Made by a program: the position numbers and the translations under genes. DNA of 64,000 bases from positions 62,001 through 126,000 of the forward strand of contig NZ_JAPDGS010000008.1 of NCBI RefSeq assembly GCF_025950525.1, read 5' to 3'. Every line of letters begins with the position of its first letter. The first letter of the stretch is position 1. The notes below the pieces were generated by a model that did no database searches, was not told where the DNA came from, and saw nothing but the letters and a program-made list of their open reading frames with translations. This document shows positions 35,022 through 47,305 of the stretch, piece after piece. Origin of the DNA: Stagnihabitans lacustris (GTDB lineage: Bacteria > Pseudomonadota > Alphaproteobacteria > Rhodobacterales > Rhodobacteraceae).

Positions 35022-37765
35022 TTGACCCCCTTGGCCCGGGTGGTCCCTTGCGGGACGGCGCGGGGGATCGGGGGGAAGGCGGGCAGGGCCTCGGTCCGGG
35101 GACCGACGTTTTCAATGCGAACCTTCAGGTCGAACCAGGCGGCCTGGCCTGTGACCGGGTCGGAATTGGCCCAACGCTGGCCGTCGCCCTTTTCGGGCAA
35201 AAGCTCACTGATCAGGTGGTTGAGGAGGAAGCCCTCCTTCGCCTCATGGGCGCCCTCGTCCAGCGCCCAGGCCCCTTTGCGCTTGCCGATCGCATTCCAG
35301 GTCCAGACGGTGTTTTCGTTCAGCGCCGCCATATGGGCGACCGGCACCGTGATCTCTCCGCTGACCGAGGTCAGGCGGGCGTAATCGCCATCCTTGAACC
35401 CGTTCGCCTCCCAGATTTTCGTGGGCACATACAGGACGTTCTGGCCGCGGATCTGGCGCAGCCAGGCGTTTTGCGTGCCCCAGGAATGATACATGTCCAT
35501 CGGGCGCTGGGTCAGGGCATGGATCGGGAAGGCGTCGTCGGTGCAGGGATACCAGCAGGGCAATGGGTCCATCGCCTTGATCAGTTGCGGGCGCAGATGG
35601 TCGGGGGGCTGGATCGGGCCCAGCCCCTCGGCCGCCATCTGAAACCGGCGCATCGGCTCGGACCAGAGGTTGAACAGATAGGGCTGCGGGCTTTCGTAGA
35701 ACGAGGTTTTCACGGCCCAATTCTGGTAATCCATGTTCCAGGGTTTGAAAAACCGCGCGTTTTCGGGGACATGGGCCTGATAGAAGCCGCCGTTCTGCTT
35801 GTAGGCCTCGATCTGGTTCGGGTTGGCGTCACCGCGGCCTTCCGCCGTGCCATCGCCCCGATAGCCGATCAGCGGGCCGACACCGGGGCGGCGGATGTGG
35901 TTCTGGATATAATCGGCATAGTCCTTGAACTTTGGGCTTCCATCGGGCGCCACCATGGGGGCAAGGCCAAGCCGGTGGCCAAGGTCCAACAGCACCGACT
36001 GAAAGCCGCGCACGTCGCGGTCAGGCTCGATCACGGGCCAGCGGATGCTGTCGCCTGCCGCATCCGGCTCCGAAATCGGCCGATCCAGCAGGCTGATGCA
36101 GTCGTGACGTTCCAGATAGGTCGTATCGGGAAGGATCAGGTCGGCATAGGCCACCATCTCTGACGCATAGGCGTCGGAATAGATGATGCGGGGGATGATA
36201 TAGTCGCCCGATGCGTCGCGGTCGGTCAGCATCTCCATGACCTTGGCCGTGTTCATCGACGAGTTCCAGGCCATGTTGGCCATATACAGGAACAACGTGT
36301 CGATGCGGTAAGGGTCGCCGGCATGGGCGTTGGGGATCAGCATATGCATCAGCCCATGGGCGGAGAACGGGTTCTCCCAGGTGAAGGCCTTGTCGATGCG
36401 GGCGGGGGTGCCGTCCTCCTTCAGCGCCAGTTGCTCGGGCGAGCGGATATAGCCGAGGTGGGGGCCGGAAAGGGGCTTGCCCGGGGCGGTGACGAAATGC
36501 GGCGTCGGATGGGCCTCGACCGGTTTGGGATAGGGCGGCTTGAAGCGGTAGCCGCCGGGGGTCTCCACGGTGCCCAGCAGGATTTGCAGCAGATGCAGCG
36601 CGCGGGCGGTTTGAAAGCCGTTGGCATGGGCAGAGATGCCGCGCATGGCGTGGAAGCTTACGGGCCTGCCGGGCATGGTCTTGTGATGGTCGCCGCGGAA
36701 GTCGGTCCATTCGCAGGCGATTTCGATGGCCTGGTTGAAGGCGACATCGGCCAGCTCAGCGGCCAAGGACCGGATGCGGGCGGCGGGGATGCCACAGCGG
36801 GCGGCCACCGCCTCGGGGGCGTGTTCGGGCGACAGGTAGCGTTCCGCCATGTGCTGAAACACGGTGCGGTTGCCGCTATGGACCGCGCCAAGGTCGGGTT
36901 GCACGCCCTTGCCATCCCAAGGCGCGGGCATGCCCGTGCGGCGGTCGATCACAAAGGGCTGAGATTCCGCATTGCGCACGAAAAGCCCCTTTTCGGGGCC
37001 GTCTTCCTGGATCAACAGCGGCGCATTGGTCCAGCGGGCCAGGTAATCCAGGTCGATCTTGCCGGCCTCGAACAGGCAATGGATCAGGCTTAGGATCAGC
37101 AGCCCATCGGTCCCCGGCGTGATGCCGAACCAGTCGTCGGCCACGGCATTGTATCCGGTGCGGATCGGGTTCACCCCCACGACGCGCACCCCGCGCGCCT
37201 TCAGCTTGCCAAGGCCGATCTTGATGGGATTGCTGTCATGATCCTCGGCCACGCCGAACATGACGAAGAGTTTCGTGCGGTCCCAATCCGGTTGGCCGAA
37301 TTCCCAGAACGCGCCGCCCATCGTGTAGATGCCCGCCGCGGCCATGTTGACGGAACAGAACCCGCCATGTGCCGCGTAATTCGGCGTCCCGAAGGCTTGC
37401 GCCCACCAGCCGGTGAAAGACTGCGACTGGTCGCGGCCGGTAAAGAAGGCAAGCTTCTCGGGCGCGGTTTCGCGCAGGGGTTTCATCCAGGCGGCGGCCG
37501 TCGACAACGCCTCCTCCCAGGTGATTTCCTCAAACGCGCCAGAGCCCCTTGGCCCCACCCGGCGCAAGGGCACCCGCAGCCGCGAGGGCGCCTTGACCTG
37601 CATGATGCCGCTGGCGCCCTTGGCACACAGCACACCCTTGTTCACCGGATGGTCGCGGTTGCCCTCGATATAGGTCACTTGACCCGACTTCAGATGAACC
37701 TGAATCCCGCAGCGGCAGGCGCACATGTAACAGGTCGTGCGGGCGATCTGGGTCTGGTCGGTCAT
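35018..37765 (-). CDS. Molybdopterin oxidoreductase catalytic subunit, probable sulfite dehydrogenase SoeA type
   Basis: A 915-residue DMSO-reductase-family enzyme. Cysteines 12, 15, 19 and 47 (CYMCACRCG, GVLCAKG) bind a [4Fe-4S] cluster near the amino terminus. The central pterin-binding segments include FTGRDQSQSFTGWWAQAFG and the carboxy-terminal dinucleotide-binding domain follows. There is no Tat signal, so the enzyme should face the cytoplasm. With the B and C subunits this matches SoeABC, which oxidises sulfite to sulfate in the cytoplasm. DmsABC-, Psr- or Arr-like reductases remain alternatives. GGAAAG precedes the start. Confidence 0.85.
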   Translation of the reverse strand: MTDQTQIARTTCYMCACRCGIQVHLKSGQVTYIEGNRDHPVNKGVLCAKGASGIMQVKAPSRLRVPLRRVGPRGSGAFEEITWEEALSTAAAWMKPLRETAPEKLAFFTGRDQSQSFTGWWAQAFGTPNYAAHGGFCSVNMAAAGIYTMGGAFWEFGQPDWDRTKLFVMFGVAEDHDSNPIKIGLGKLKARGVRVVGVNPIRTGYNAVADDWFGITPGTDGLLILSLIHCLFEAGKIDLDYLARWTNAPLLIQEDGPEKGLFVRNAESQPFVIDRRTGMPAPWDGKGVQPDLGAVHSGNRTVFQHMAERYLSPEHAPEAVAARCGIPAARIRSLAAELADVAFNQAIEIACEWTDFRGDHHKTMPGRPVSFHAMRGISAHANGFQTARALHLLQILLGTVETPGGYRFKPPYPKPVEAHPTPHFVTAPGKPLSGPHLGYIRSPEQLALKEDGTPARIDKAFTWENPFSAHGLMHMLIPNAHAGDPYRIDTLFLYMANMAWNSSMNTAKVMEMLTDRDASGDYIIPRIIYSDAYASEMVAYADLILPDTTYLERHDCISLLDRPISEPDAAGDSIRWPVIEPDRDVRGFQSVLLDLGHRLGLAPMVAPDGSPKFKDYADYIQNHIRRPGVGPLIGYRGDGTAEGRGDANPNQIEAYKQNGGFYQAHVPENARFFKPWNMDYQNWAVKTSFYESPQPYLFNLWSEPMRRFQMAAEGLGPIQPPDHLRPQLIKAMDPLPCWYPCTDDAFPIHALTQRPMDMYHSWGTQNAWLRQIRGQNVLYVPTKIWEANGFKDGDYARLTSVSGEITVPVAHMAALNENTVWTWNAIGKRKGAWALDEGAHEAKEGFLLNHLISELLPEKGDGQRWANSDPVTGQAAWFDLKVRIENVGPRTEALPAFPPIPRAVPQGTTRAKGVK

Positions 37766-37923
37766 CTGGTCTTTCCGGTCTTCTGGACGGTCAACTTCGG
37801 AGGTCTGGCCCGCCAAGGATAGGGCCAGTTTCCCAATGTTAACCTATCCAGAAGGAAAGTTTCCGTTAAAATCCAGCGAAATCGGATCAGCGGCCCGGAA
37901 AAGAGATCAAGCCGTTTGGGCGG

Positions 37924-38655
<732 letters not shown>

Positions 38656-38663
38656 CTATCTTG

Positions 38664-38810
38664 TCCGGCCGGTCTTCTGGCTTGGTTTCCTCCCCTGCCG
38701 CGCCTTCCCGGGTCCTCCCAGTGGCATCTTGCGGCGGGTCCACCTTACAGCGTTGGGCACGCGGCGGAGTTGCACCGCCTTCCCGGCCTTTGCAGGCGCC
38801 GGACGGGGAA
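38664..38810 (-). promoter_or_regulatory. Cobalamin riboswitch upstream of bluB
   Basis: On the minus strand the order is GGTGCAACTCCGCC, CGCTGTAAGGTGG, GCCACTGG (B12 box 38718-38725), CCGGGAAGGCGCGGC and AGCCAGAAGACCGGCC. This is a second adenosylcobalamin aptamer, 57 bases ahead of bluB. A run of 11 G residues (38822-38832) lies immediately upstream of the RNA. Confidence 0.92.
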
Positions 38811-38883
38811 GGGATAGGGCAGGGGGGGGGGGCGGGTCAAGGGCGCTCTGGCTCCATTGCGTAGCCCGGGGCATGCCCCGGGG

Positions 38884-41016
38884 TCAGCGCGCCCGGATCA
38901 GACGCAAGACCTCGGCGGCGGCCTGGGGGATATTGGTTCCCGGGCCAAAGATCGCCTTGACGCCCGCGGCCTTCAGTTCCTCGTAGTCTTGGGCCGGGAT
39001 GACGCCGCCGCAGATCACCAGGATATCCCCGGCGCCCTTTTCCCGCAGCGCGGCAATCAGTTTCGGCGCCAAGGTCCGATGACCCGCCGCCTGCGACGAG
39101 ATCCCCACCACATGCACATCGTTGTCGATGGCGTCTTGCGCGGCCTCTTCGGGGGTCTGGAACAAGGGCCCCATGTCGACGTCAAAGCCCATATCGGCAA
39201 AGGCGGTTGCGATGACCTTGGCGCCGCGGTCATGGCCATCCTGGCCCATCTTGACCACCAGCATGCGGGGGCGGCGACCCTCAGCCGTCTCAAAGGCCTT
39301 GATATCTGCAGCAATCGCCTCAAAGCCTGCGTCCCCGTGATAGGCCGCGCCATAGACGCCCGACAGCGTCCGCACCTCTGCCCGGTGACGGCCAAAGACG
39401 TTTTCCATGGCAAGCGAGATTTCCCCCACCGTGGCGCGGGCGCGGGCGGCGGTCACGGCCGCCTCCAGCAGGTTGGCCGATCCGCGAGCGGCCTCTTCCA
39501 GGCGCGCAAGGGCTGCGATCACCCTGGCCTCATCCCGGACGGCGCGGGTCGTGGCCAGCCGGGCGATCTGCGCATCGCGCACGGCCATATTGTCGATGGA
39601 CAGGATATCGACCGGCGTATCACTCTTGGGCTGGTATTTGTTCACGCCGACAATCACTTCGGTGCCGCGGTCGATCAGAGCCTGTCGGCGCGCGGCGGAT
39701 TCCTCGATCCGCAGTTTCGGCATCCCACTGGCCACGGCGCGGGTCATGCCACCCAGGGATTCCACCTCTTCGATCAGCGCCCAGGCCTTGTCGGCCAGTT
39801 CCGCCGTCAGGGCCTCGACGTAATAGGAGCCCGCCAAGGGGTCGGCGACATGGGTGATGCCGGTTTCTTCCTGAAGGATCAACTGGGTGTTGCGCGCGAT
39901 CCGGGCCGAGGCTTCGGTGGGCAGCGCCATGGCCTCGTCAAAGGAATTGGTGTGCAGGGATTGGGTGCCCCCAAGCGCCGCCGCCATCGCCTCATAGGCC
40001 GTTCGGATGACGTTGTTATAGGGGTCTTTTTCCTGCAAGCTGACGCCCGAGGTCTGGCAATGGGTGCGCAGCATCAGGGATTCCGGCTTGGTGGCGCCGA
40101 ATTCCGTCATGATGCGGTGCCAGAGCAGGCGGGCGGCGCGCAGCTTCGCGGCCTCCATGAAGAAATTCATCCCGATGGCGAAAAAGAACGACAGGCGCGG
40201 GGCGAAGGCGTCGACATCCATGCCGCGCGCAATCGCGGCGCGGACATATTCGCGGCCATCGGCGAGGGTGAAGCCCAGCTCTTGCACCAGGTTCGCCCCG
40301 GCCTCTTGCATGTGATAGCCGGAAATCGAGATCGAGTTGAACTTCGGCATATCGCTGGCGGTATAGGCGATGATGTCCGAGACGATCCGCATCGAGGGTT
40401 CGGGCGGATAGATATAGGTGTTGCGCACCATGAATTCTTTGAGGATGTCGTTCTGGATCGTGCCAGACAGCGCCGCGCGGGGGACGCCCTGTTCCTCGCC
40501 TGCCACGATGAAAGACGCCAGGATCGGAATGACCGCGCCGTTCATCGTCATGGAAACGCTGACTTTATCCAAGGGGATACCGTCAAACAGGATCTTCATG
40601 TCCTCGACGCTGTCGATGGCGACGCCGGCCTTGCCGACATCGCCGACGACGCGGGGGTGGTCGCTGTCATAGCCGCGATGGGTGGCCAGGTCGAAGGCGA
40701 CAGAGACGCCCTGTTGACCGGCGGCCAGCGCCTTGCGGTAAAAGGCGTTGGATTCCTCGGCCGTGGAAAACCCCGCATATTGCCGGATCGTCCAGGGGCG
40801 GCCGGCATACATCGTGGCCCGGACCCCCCGGGTGAAAGGCGCAAGACCGGGGAAGCCGCCCATATGGGCGAGGTCATTGGCATCTTCGGCGGTGTAAAGC
40901 GGCTTGACCGCGATGCCTTCAAGCGTTTGCCAATTCAGCGTCTCGGGGGCGGCGCCCTTCAGCTCTTTGGTGGCAAGCTTTTCCCAATCCTTGGCCGTCC
41001 AGTCGGAATTCGTCAT
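38884..41016 (-). CDS. Methylmalonyl-CoA mutase
   Basis: A 710-residue single-chain mutase. The catalytic TIM barrel ([42 protein letters not shown]) is followed by the B12-binding domain with [10 protein letters not shown], the base-off DxHxxG motif near residue 605, [11 protein letters not shown] and [10 protein letters not shown]. It isomerises methylmalonyl-CoA to succinyl-CoA with adenosylcobalamin. The gene follows pccA by 106 bases containing two hairpins. The epimerase and the MeaB chaperone genes are not in the window. Confidence 0.95.
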   Translation of the reverse strand: MTNSDWTAKDWEKLATKELKGAAPETLNWQTLEGIAVKPLYTAEDANDLAHMGGFPGLAPFTRGVRATMYAGRPWTIRQYAGFSTAEESNAFYRKALAAGQQGVSVAFDLATHRGYDSDHPRVVGDVGKAGVAIDSVEDMKILFDGIPLDKVSVSMTMNGAVIPILASFIVAGEEQGVPRAALSGTIQNDILKEFMVRNTYIYPPEPSMRIVSDIIAYTASDMPKFNSISISGYHMQEAGANLVQELGFTLADGREYVRAAIARGMDVDAFAPRLSFFFAIGMNFFMEAAKLRAARLLWHRIMTEFGATKPESLMLRTHCQTSGVSLQEKDPYNNVIRTAYEAMAAALGGTQSLHTNSFDEAMALPTEASARIARNTQLILQEETGITHVADPLAGSYYVEALTAELADKAWALIEEVESLGGMTRAVASGMPKLRIEESAARRQALIDRGTEVIVGVNKYQPKSDTPVDILSIDNMAVRDAQIARLATTRAVRDEARVIAALARLEEAARGSANLLEAAVTAARARATVGEISLAMENVFGRHRAEVRTLSGVYGAAYHGDAGFEAIAADIKAFETAEGRRPRMLVVKMGQDGHDRGAKVIATAFADMGFDVDMGPLFQTPEEAAQDAIDNDVHVVGISSQAAGHRTLAPKLIAALREKGAGDILVICGGVIPAQDYEELKAAGVKAIFGPGTNIPQAAAEVLRLIRAR

Positions 41017-41037
41017 CGTGATCTCCTCGTGGAGGTC

Positions 41038-41118
41038 GCCGGGGGCGCTGCCCCCGGACCCCCGGGATATTTATGAAAAGATGAATTCGAAGCGGCGCGC
41101 CGGTCAGGGGCGCCGCTT
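41038..41118. repeat. Intergenic element copy 2 plus hairpin between pccA and mutase genes
   Basis: A GC palindrome (CCGGGGGC/GCCCCCGG) is followed by GGACCCCC, GGGATATTT and ATGAAAAGATGAA. A second hairpin AAGCGGCGC/GCGCCGCTT (41090-41118) follows. Both lie in the spacer between two co-oriented genes. Confidence 0.65.
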
Positions 41119-41122
41119 GGTG

Positions 41123-43123
<2,001 letters not shown>

Positions 43124-43131
43124 GATGGGCC

Positions 43132-44664
43132 TCACAAGGGAATATTGTCGTGTTTCTTCCACGGGTTGACCAGCTTTTTGCCCCGCAGCGAGGCAAAGGC
43201 GCGGGCGATCCGTTTGCGCGTCGAATGGGGCATGATCACCTCGTCGATAAAGCCCTTTTCGGCGGCGACGAAGGGGTTGGCAAAGCGCGCCTCATAGTCG
43301 GCCTGGCGGGCGGCGATCTTGTCGCGGTCGCCCAGTTCCGACCGATACAGGATTTCCACCGCGCCTTTCGCCCCCATCACCGCGATTTCGGCGGTGGGCC
43401 AGGCATAGTTGAAATCGCCGCGCAGGTGTTTGGAGGCCATCACGTCATAGGCGCCGCCATAGGCCTTGCGGGTGATGACCGTCACCTTGGGCACCGTCGC
43501 CTCGCCGTAAGCGAACAGCAGTTTCGCGCCATGCTTGATGACGCCGCCCAGTTCCTGCGTCACGCCGGGCAGAAAGCCGGGGACATCGACAAAGGTCAGG
43601 ATCGGAATCTCGAAGGCATCGCAGAACCGCACGAAGCGCGCGGCCTTGCGGCTGGCGTCGATGTCCAGACAGCCTGCCAGAACCATCGGCTGATTGGCCA
43701 CGACGCCGACCGTCTGACCCTCCAGCCGGATAAAGCCGGTGACGATATTGCCGGCATAGGCGGCCTGGATTTCAAAGAAATCGGCCTCGTCGGCGGTCTT
43801 CAGGATCAGTTCCTTGATGTCATAGGGCGTGTTCGGGTTGTCGGGGATCAGCGTGTCAAGGCTGGCCTCCAGCCGGGCGGGGTCGTCAAAGAAGGGGCGG
43901 ACCGGCGCCTTTTCGCGGTTGTTCAAGGGCAGGAAGTCGAAGAGGCGCCGGGCCTCGGCCAGGGTTTCCACGTCGTTTTCAAAGGCGCCATCGGCGACCG
44001 AGGATTTCGACGTATGGGTCCGCGCCCCACCCAGCTCTTCGGCGGTCACGACCTCGTTCGTGACGGTTTTCACCACATCGGGGCCGGTGACGAACATGTA
44101 AGAGCTGTCGCGGACCATGAAGATGAAGTCGGTCATGGCGGGGGAATAGACCGCCCCGCCCGCGCAAGGCCCCATGATCAGCGAGATTTGCGGCACGACA
44201 CCAGAGGCCATGATGTTGCGCTGAAAGACCTCGGCGTAACCGGCCAAGGAGGCCACACCTTCCTGGATGCGCGCCCCGCCGCTGTCATTGATGCCGATGA
44301 CCGGGGCGCCGTTCTGGATGGCCATATCCATGATCTTGCAGATCTTTTGCGCATGGGTTTCGGACAAAGACCCGCCAAAGACCGTGAAATCCTGACTGAA
44401 GACATAGACCTGGCGGCCGTTGATCGTGCCCCAGCCGGTCACGACGCCGTCGCCTGCGGGGCGGTCGGATTCCATGCCGAATTCGGTGCAGCGATGGGCC
44501 ATGAACATGTCGAACTCTTCGAAAGAGCCCTCGTCCAGCAGCAGTTCCACCCGTTCCCGCGCGGTCAGCTTGCCCTTGGCGTGCTGGGCGTCGATGCGGC
44601 GCTGACCGCCGCCCTGACGCGCGGCCTCGCGGCGGTTTTCCAGCTCTTGCAACACGTCTTTCAT
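43132..44664 (-). CDS. pccB: Propionyl-CoA carboxylase beta subunit
   Basis: A 510-residue carboxyltransferase. Typical segments are [48 protein letters not shown] and [17 protein letters not shown] for the amino half, and [14 protein letters not shown] and [19 protein letters not shown] for the carboxy half. It transfers carboxyl from biotin to propionyl-CoA, giving methylmalonyl-CoA. The start at 44664 follows GGGGGA; an ATG 12 bases upstream is also possible. It is the first gene of the pccB-pccA-mutase run and diverges from pccR. Confidence 0.95.
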   Translation of the reverse strand: MKDVLQELENRREAARQGGGQRRIDAQHAKGKLTARERVELLLDEGSFEEFDMFMAHRCTEFGMESDRPAGDGVVTGWGTINGRQVYVFSQDFTVFGGSLSETHAQKICKIMDMAIQNGAPVIGINDSGGARIQEGVASLAGYAEVFQRNIMASGVVPQISLIMGPCAGGAVYSPAMTDFIFMVRDSSYMFVTGPDVVKTVTNEVVTAEELGGARTHTSKSSVADGAFENDVETLAEARRLFDFLPLNNREKAPVRPFFDDPARLEASLDTLIPDNPNTPYDIKELILKTADEADFFEIQAAYAGNIVTGFIRLEGQTVGVVANQPMVLAGCLDIDASRKAARFVRFCDAFEIPILTFVDVPGFLPGVTQELGGVIKHGAKLLFAYGEATVPKVTVITRKAYGGAYDVMASKHLRGDFNYAWPTAEIAVMGAKGAVEILYRSELGDRDKIAARQADYEARFANPFVAAEKGFIDEVIMPHSTRKRIARAFASLRGKKLVNPWKKHDNIPL

Positions 44665-44730
44665 GCGTCCCCCCATCGTTCCCTGACCCCTATTGTAATT
44701 TTATTGCGCATGTCTCGGGTTTTCGTGCCA

Positions 44731-44765
44731 TCTTGCAAATCAGCAAACTTCGCAGATTCGCAAAA
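44731..44765. promoter_or_regulatory. Probable PccR operator between pccR and pccB
   Basis: GCAAA-like cores recur at 44735, 44743, 44752 (as GCAG) and 44760, with spacings of 8, 9 and 8 bases. The best copy, CTTGCAAAT, resembles the TTTGCAAA half-sites I recall for Rhodobacter PccR. The block runs into the pccR start codon, which fits autoregulation and control of divergent pccB. Confidence 0.6.
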
Positions 44766-46171
44766 TGACACAAGCCAAACTCTTCTCCGGATTGACGATA
44801 CGGGCGATGCGGGCCGACGCAAGGATGACGCAGGCCGAATTGGCCGGGAAACTGGATATTTCGCCCAGCTACCTGAACCAGATCGAACAGAACCAGCGGC
44901 CCCTGTCGGCCAATGTGCTGATCGCCTTGTCACGGGTCTTTCGCGTCGATGTCGCGGCGTTTTCGGATGATGCCCAGGACCGGCTGATCTATGACCTGCG
45001 CGATGCCCTGTCGGACCCGGCCTTTGGGGGCGCGGAAACCCCGGCCGTCGAGGTGAAATCGGTGGCGCAGAACGCGCCTTCGGTGGCCCGGGCGCTGATC
45101 CGGCTGCAGGGCGCGCATCGGGCGACGCTGGATCGTTACATGGCGCTGGACCAGACGACCGGTGAGCAGAACCTGCCCTATGACGAGGTGCGCGATTACT
45201 TCCATTCCATTGGCAATTACGTGGACGAGCTGGACACGATGGCGGAAGCGGTCAGTGAGGCTTTGCCGATTGCCGGGGCCGAGGCGCATGAACGGATCAA
45301 GGCGCGGTTGGTGCAACGGCATGGCGTGCAGGTGGGCTATGACCGGGGCCTGGATCACCGCAAGCCGATCCGGCGGTTTGACCGCGCGGCGGGGGTGGTG
45401 ACGGTGGATGCCTTTGCCGACCGCCCGACGCAGACCTTTGCGTTGGCGCATCAACTGGCGCTGCTGGAGGCGGGGGCGCAGATCGACCGGATCGCGCGGG
45501 GGGCGGGGTTTCGCAGTCCGGACGCCATGGCCGTGGCGCGGGTGGCGCTGGCCAACCATTTCGCCGGGGCTTTGGTCTTGCCCTATGGGCGGTTCCTGTC
45601 TGCGGCGGGGGCGCTGCGCCATGACATCCTGGCCTTGGCGGCCAGTTTCGGCGCCAGCCTGGAACAGGTCTGTCACCGGCTTTCCACAATGCAAAGGCCG
45701 GGGATGGAGGGGGTGCCGTTTTACTTTCTGCGAGTGGACCGGGCGGGGAACATCACCAAACGACACTCTGCGACGCGGTTCCAGTTTGCGCGTTATGGCG
45801 GGGCCTGTCCCCTGTGGAACGTGCATGAGGCCTTCGAGACGCCCGATCGGATGCTGACCCAGGTGGCCGAGATGCCGGACGGGCTGCGCTATCTGTCGCT
45901 GGCGGTGGCGATCACCAAAAGGGGGGCCACGGCCCATGCGCCGGTGCGGCGCTATGCTTTGGGGTTGGGGTGCGACATCGCTTATGCGGATCGGGTGGTC
46001 TTTGCCGATGGGCTGGATGTGAAGCGCGGAGAGGTGGCGCGGATCGGGACCTCGTGCCGCTTGTGTGACCGGGCGGATTGCGCGCAACGGGCCTTTCCGC
46101 CGGTGGGACGCCGGTTGAGCATCGACCCGGATTTGCGCCGAGACGTGCCTTATGAACACGGGCAGGGGTAA
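44765..46171 (+). CDS. pccR: Short-chain fatty acyl-CoA regulator, PccR type
   Basis: A 468-residue regulator. An amino-terminal XRE helix-turn-helix (MTQAELAGKLDISPSYLNQIEQNQRP split at residues 21-46) is followed by a ScfR-type sensor with an ImmA/IrrE-like region (TFALAHQLALLE) and a carboxy-terminal cysteine cluster (CRLCDRADCAQRAFPP). In Rhodobacter sphaeroides PccR activates propionyl-CoA assimilation genes; the divergent pccB gene makes the same role likely here. No Shine-Dalgarno is visible before the ATG, so the message may be leaderless. Confidence 0.9.
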   Translation: MTQAKLFSGLTIRAMRADARMTQAELAGKLDISPSYLNQIEQNQRPLSANVLIALSRVFRVDVAAFSDDAQDRLIYDLRDALSDPAFGGAETPAVEVKSVAQNAPSVARALIRLQGAHRATLDRYMALDQTTGEQNLPYDEVRDYFHSIGNYVDELDTMAEAVSEALPIAGAEAHERIKARLVQRHGVQVGYDRGLDHRKPIRRFDRAAGVVTVDAFADRPTQTFALAHQLALLEAGAQIDRIARGAGFRSPDAMAVARVALANHFAGALVLPYGRFLSAAGALRHDILALAASFGASLEQVCHRLSTMQRPGMEGVPFYFLRVDRAGNITKRHSATRFQFARYGGACPLWNVHEAFETPDRMLTQVAEMPDGLRYLSLAVAITKRGATAHAPVRRYALGLGCDIAYADRVVFADGLDVKRGEVARIGTSCRLCDRADCAQRAFPPVGRRLSIDPDLRRDVPYEHGQG

Positions 46172-46177
46172 TGGTTA

Positions 46178-46234
46178 GGGGGAAGCGCCCACCTCAAGCC
46201 CCGGGCAAGCGCCCGGGACGGGGTGGGCGCTCCC
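46178..46234. terminator. Bidirectional terminator between pccR and ABC ATPase gene
   Basis: A long hairpin lies between convergent genes: outer arms GGGGAAGCGCCCACC and GGTGGGCGCTCCCC, inner arms CCCGGGC/GCCCGGG. Short T/A runs flank it. Confidence 0.7.
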
Positions 46235-46240
46235 CTTCCC

Positions 46241-47305
46241 TTATAGCCGCGCTTCGGTGGCGGGGTCGAACAGATGCACGCGCGCGGGGTCGATGGACAG
46301 GCCCACCACATCGCCCGGGTGGATATCGCGCCGCAGGTTGGCCGACACGGTCAGCATCGGTTCGGTGTCGGTCACAAGATACGAGGTCGAGCCGGTTTGT
46401 TCGACCAGCGCCACGGGCAGGCGCAAGGCTCCGTCCGGGTCCACGGCCAGATGTTCGGGGCGCAGGCCCGCCAGCACCTTGCGGCCCGGTTGGCTGCGGG
46501 TTGTCGTCGCAATCACAGGCTCACCGGGGAGGGCGAGTTTTACACCCTGGTCCGTCGTCACCGCGTCGATGAAGTTCATCGCCGGGCTGCCGATAAAGCC
46601 CGCGACAAAGCGGTTGGCGGGGCGGTCATAAAGCTCCAAGGGCGCGCCTTGCTGTTCGATAACCCCCGCCCGCATCACGACGACATGATCGGCCATGGTC
46701 ATCGCCTCGATCTGGTCATGGGTCACATAGACCGAGGTCGCGCCCAGCCGGTTGTGCAACTTGCGGATCTCGGCGCGCATATGGACGCGCAGGGCGGCAT
46801 CCAGGTTGGACAGCGGCTCGTCGAACAGAAAGGCCTTGGGCTCGCGGATGATCGCCCGGCCCATGGCGACGCGTTGCCTTTGGCCGCCCGACAGCGCGCG
46901 GGGATAGCGGTCCAGCAGGGGGGTCAGGCCGATGGTCTCGGCGATATCCTCGGCGCGTTTGCGGGCCACGGGTTTGGGAACGCCTTTCAGCCGCAGGGCA
47001 TAGGTCAGGTTCTCGGCCACCGTCATATGCGGATACAAAGCATAGCTTTGAAAGACCATGGCGATGTCGCGCAGGCGCGGCGGCAGGGTGGTGACATCCT
47101 GCCCCGCGATGTGGATCGCCCCGCCGGTGATCGTCTCCAGCCCCGCGATGGTGCGCAGCAGGGTGCTTTTCCCGCAGCCCGACGGGCCGACCAAGGCGAC
47201 AAACCCGCCCTTGGGGATCGCCAGATTGACCGATTTCAACGCGTGATAGCCGCCGTAATGTTTCTCGATGCCGGTCAGTTCGATCTGGTTCATTGCGCCG
47301 TTCAT
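46241..47305 (-). CDS. UgpC/MsmK-type ABC transporter ATPase
   Basis: A 354-residue CUT1-type ATPase with Walker A GPSGCGKST, signature LSGGQRQRVAMGRAI, Walker B AFLFDEPLSNLD, the switch VTHDQIEAMTMAD and a carboxy-terminal OB-fold regulatory domain (RPEHLAVDPDG, VSANLRRDIHPGDVVGLSI). It powers the two permeases encoded directly upstream. The start at 47305 overlaps the permease stop (ATGA) and follows GGAG; another ATG 12 bases on is possible. Confidence 0.92.
   Translation of the reverse strand: MNGAMNQIELTGIEKHYGGYHALKSVNLAIPKGGFVALVGPSGCGKSTLLRTIAGLETITGGAIHIAGQDVTTLPPRLRDIAMVFQSYALYPHMTVAENLTYALRLKGVPKPVARKRAEDIAETIGLTPLLDRYPRALSGGQRQRVAMGRAIIREPKAFLFDEPLSNLDAALRVHMRAEIRKLHNRLGATSVYVTHDQIEAMTMADHVVVMRAGVIEQQGAPLELYDRPANRFVAGFIGSPAMNFIDAVTTDQGVKLALPGEPVIATTTRSQPGRKVLAGLRPEHLAVDPDGALRLPVALVEQTGSTSYLVTDTEPMLTVSANLRRDIHPGDVVGLSIDPARVHLFDPATEARL

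Noticed and set aside
32669-37765. Respiratory DMSO reductase DmsABC or the periplasmic Rhodobacter DorA
   Set aside because: The catalytic subunit has no Tat signal and carries an amino-terminal [4Fe-4S] motif, so DorA is excluded and a cytoplasmic SoeABC-type enzyme fits better; DmsABC-like reduction is not fully excluded.
43150-44970. A 606-codon plus-strand frame opposite pccB that crosses the pccR promoter
   Set aside because: It is antisense to a highly conserved carboxyltransferase gene and runs through the divergent regulatory region.
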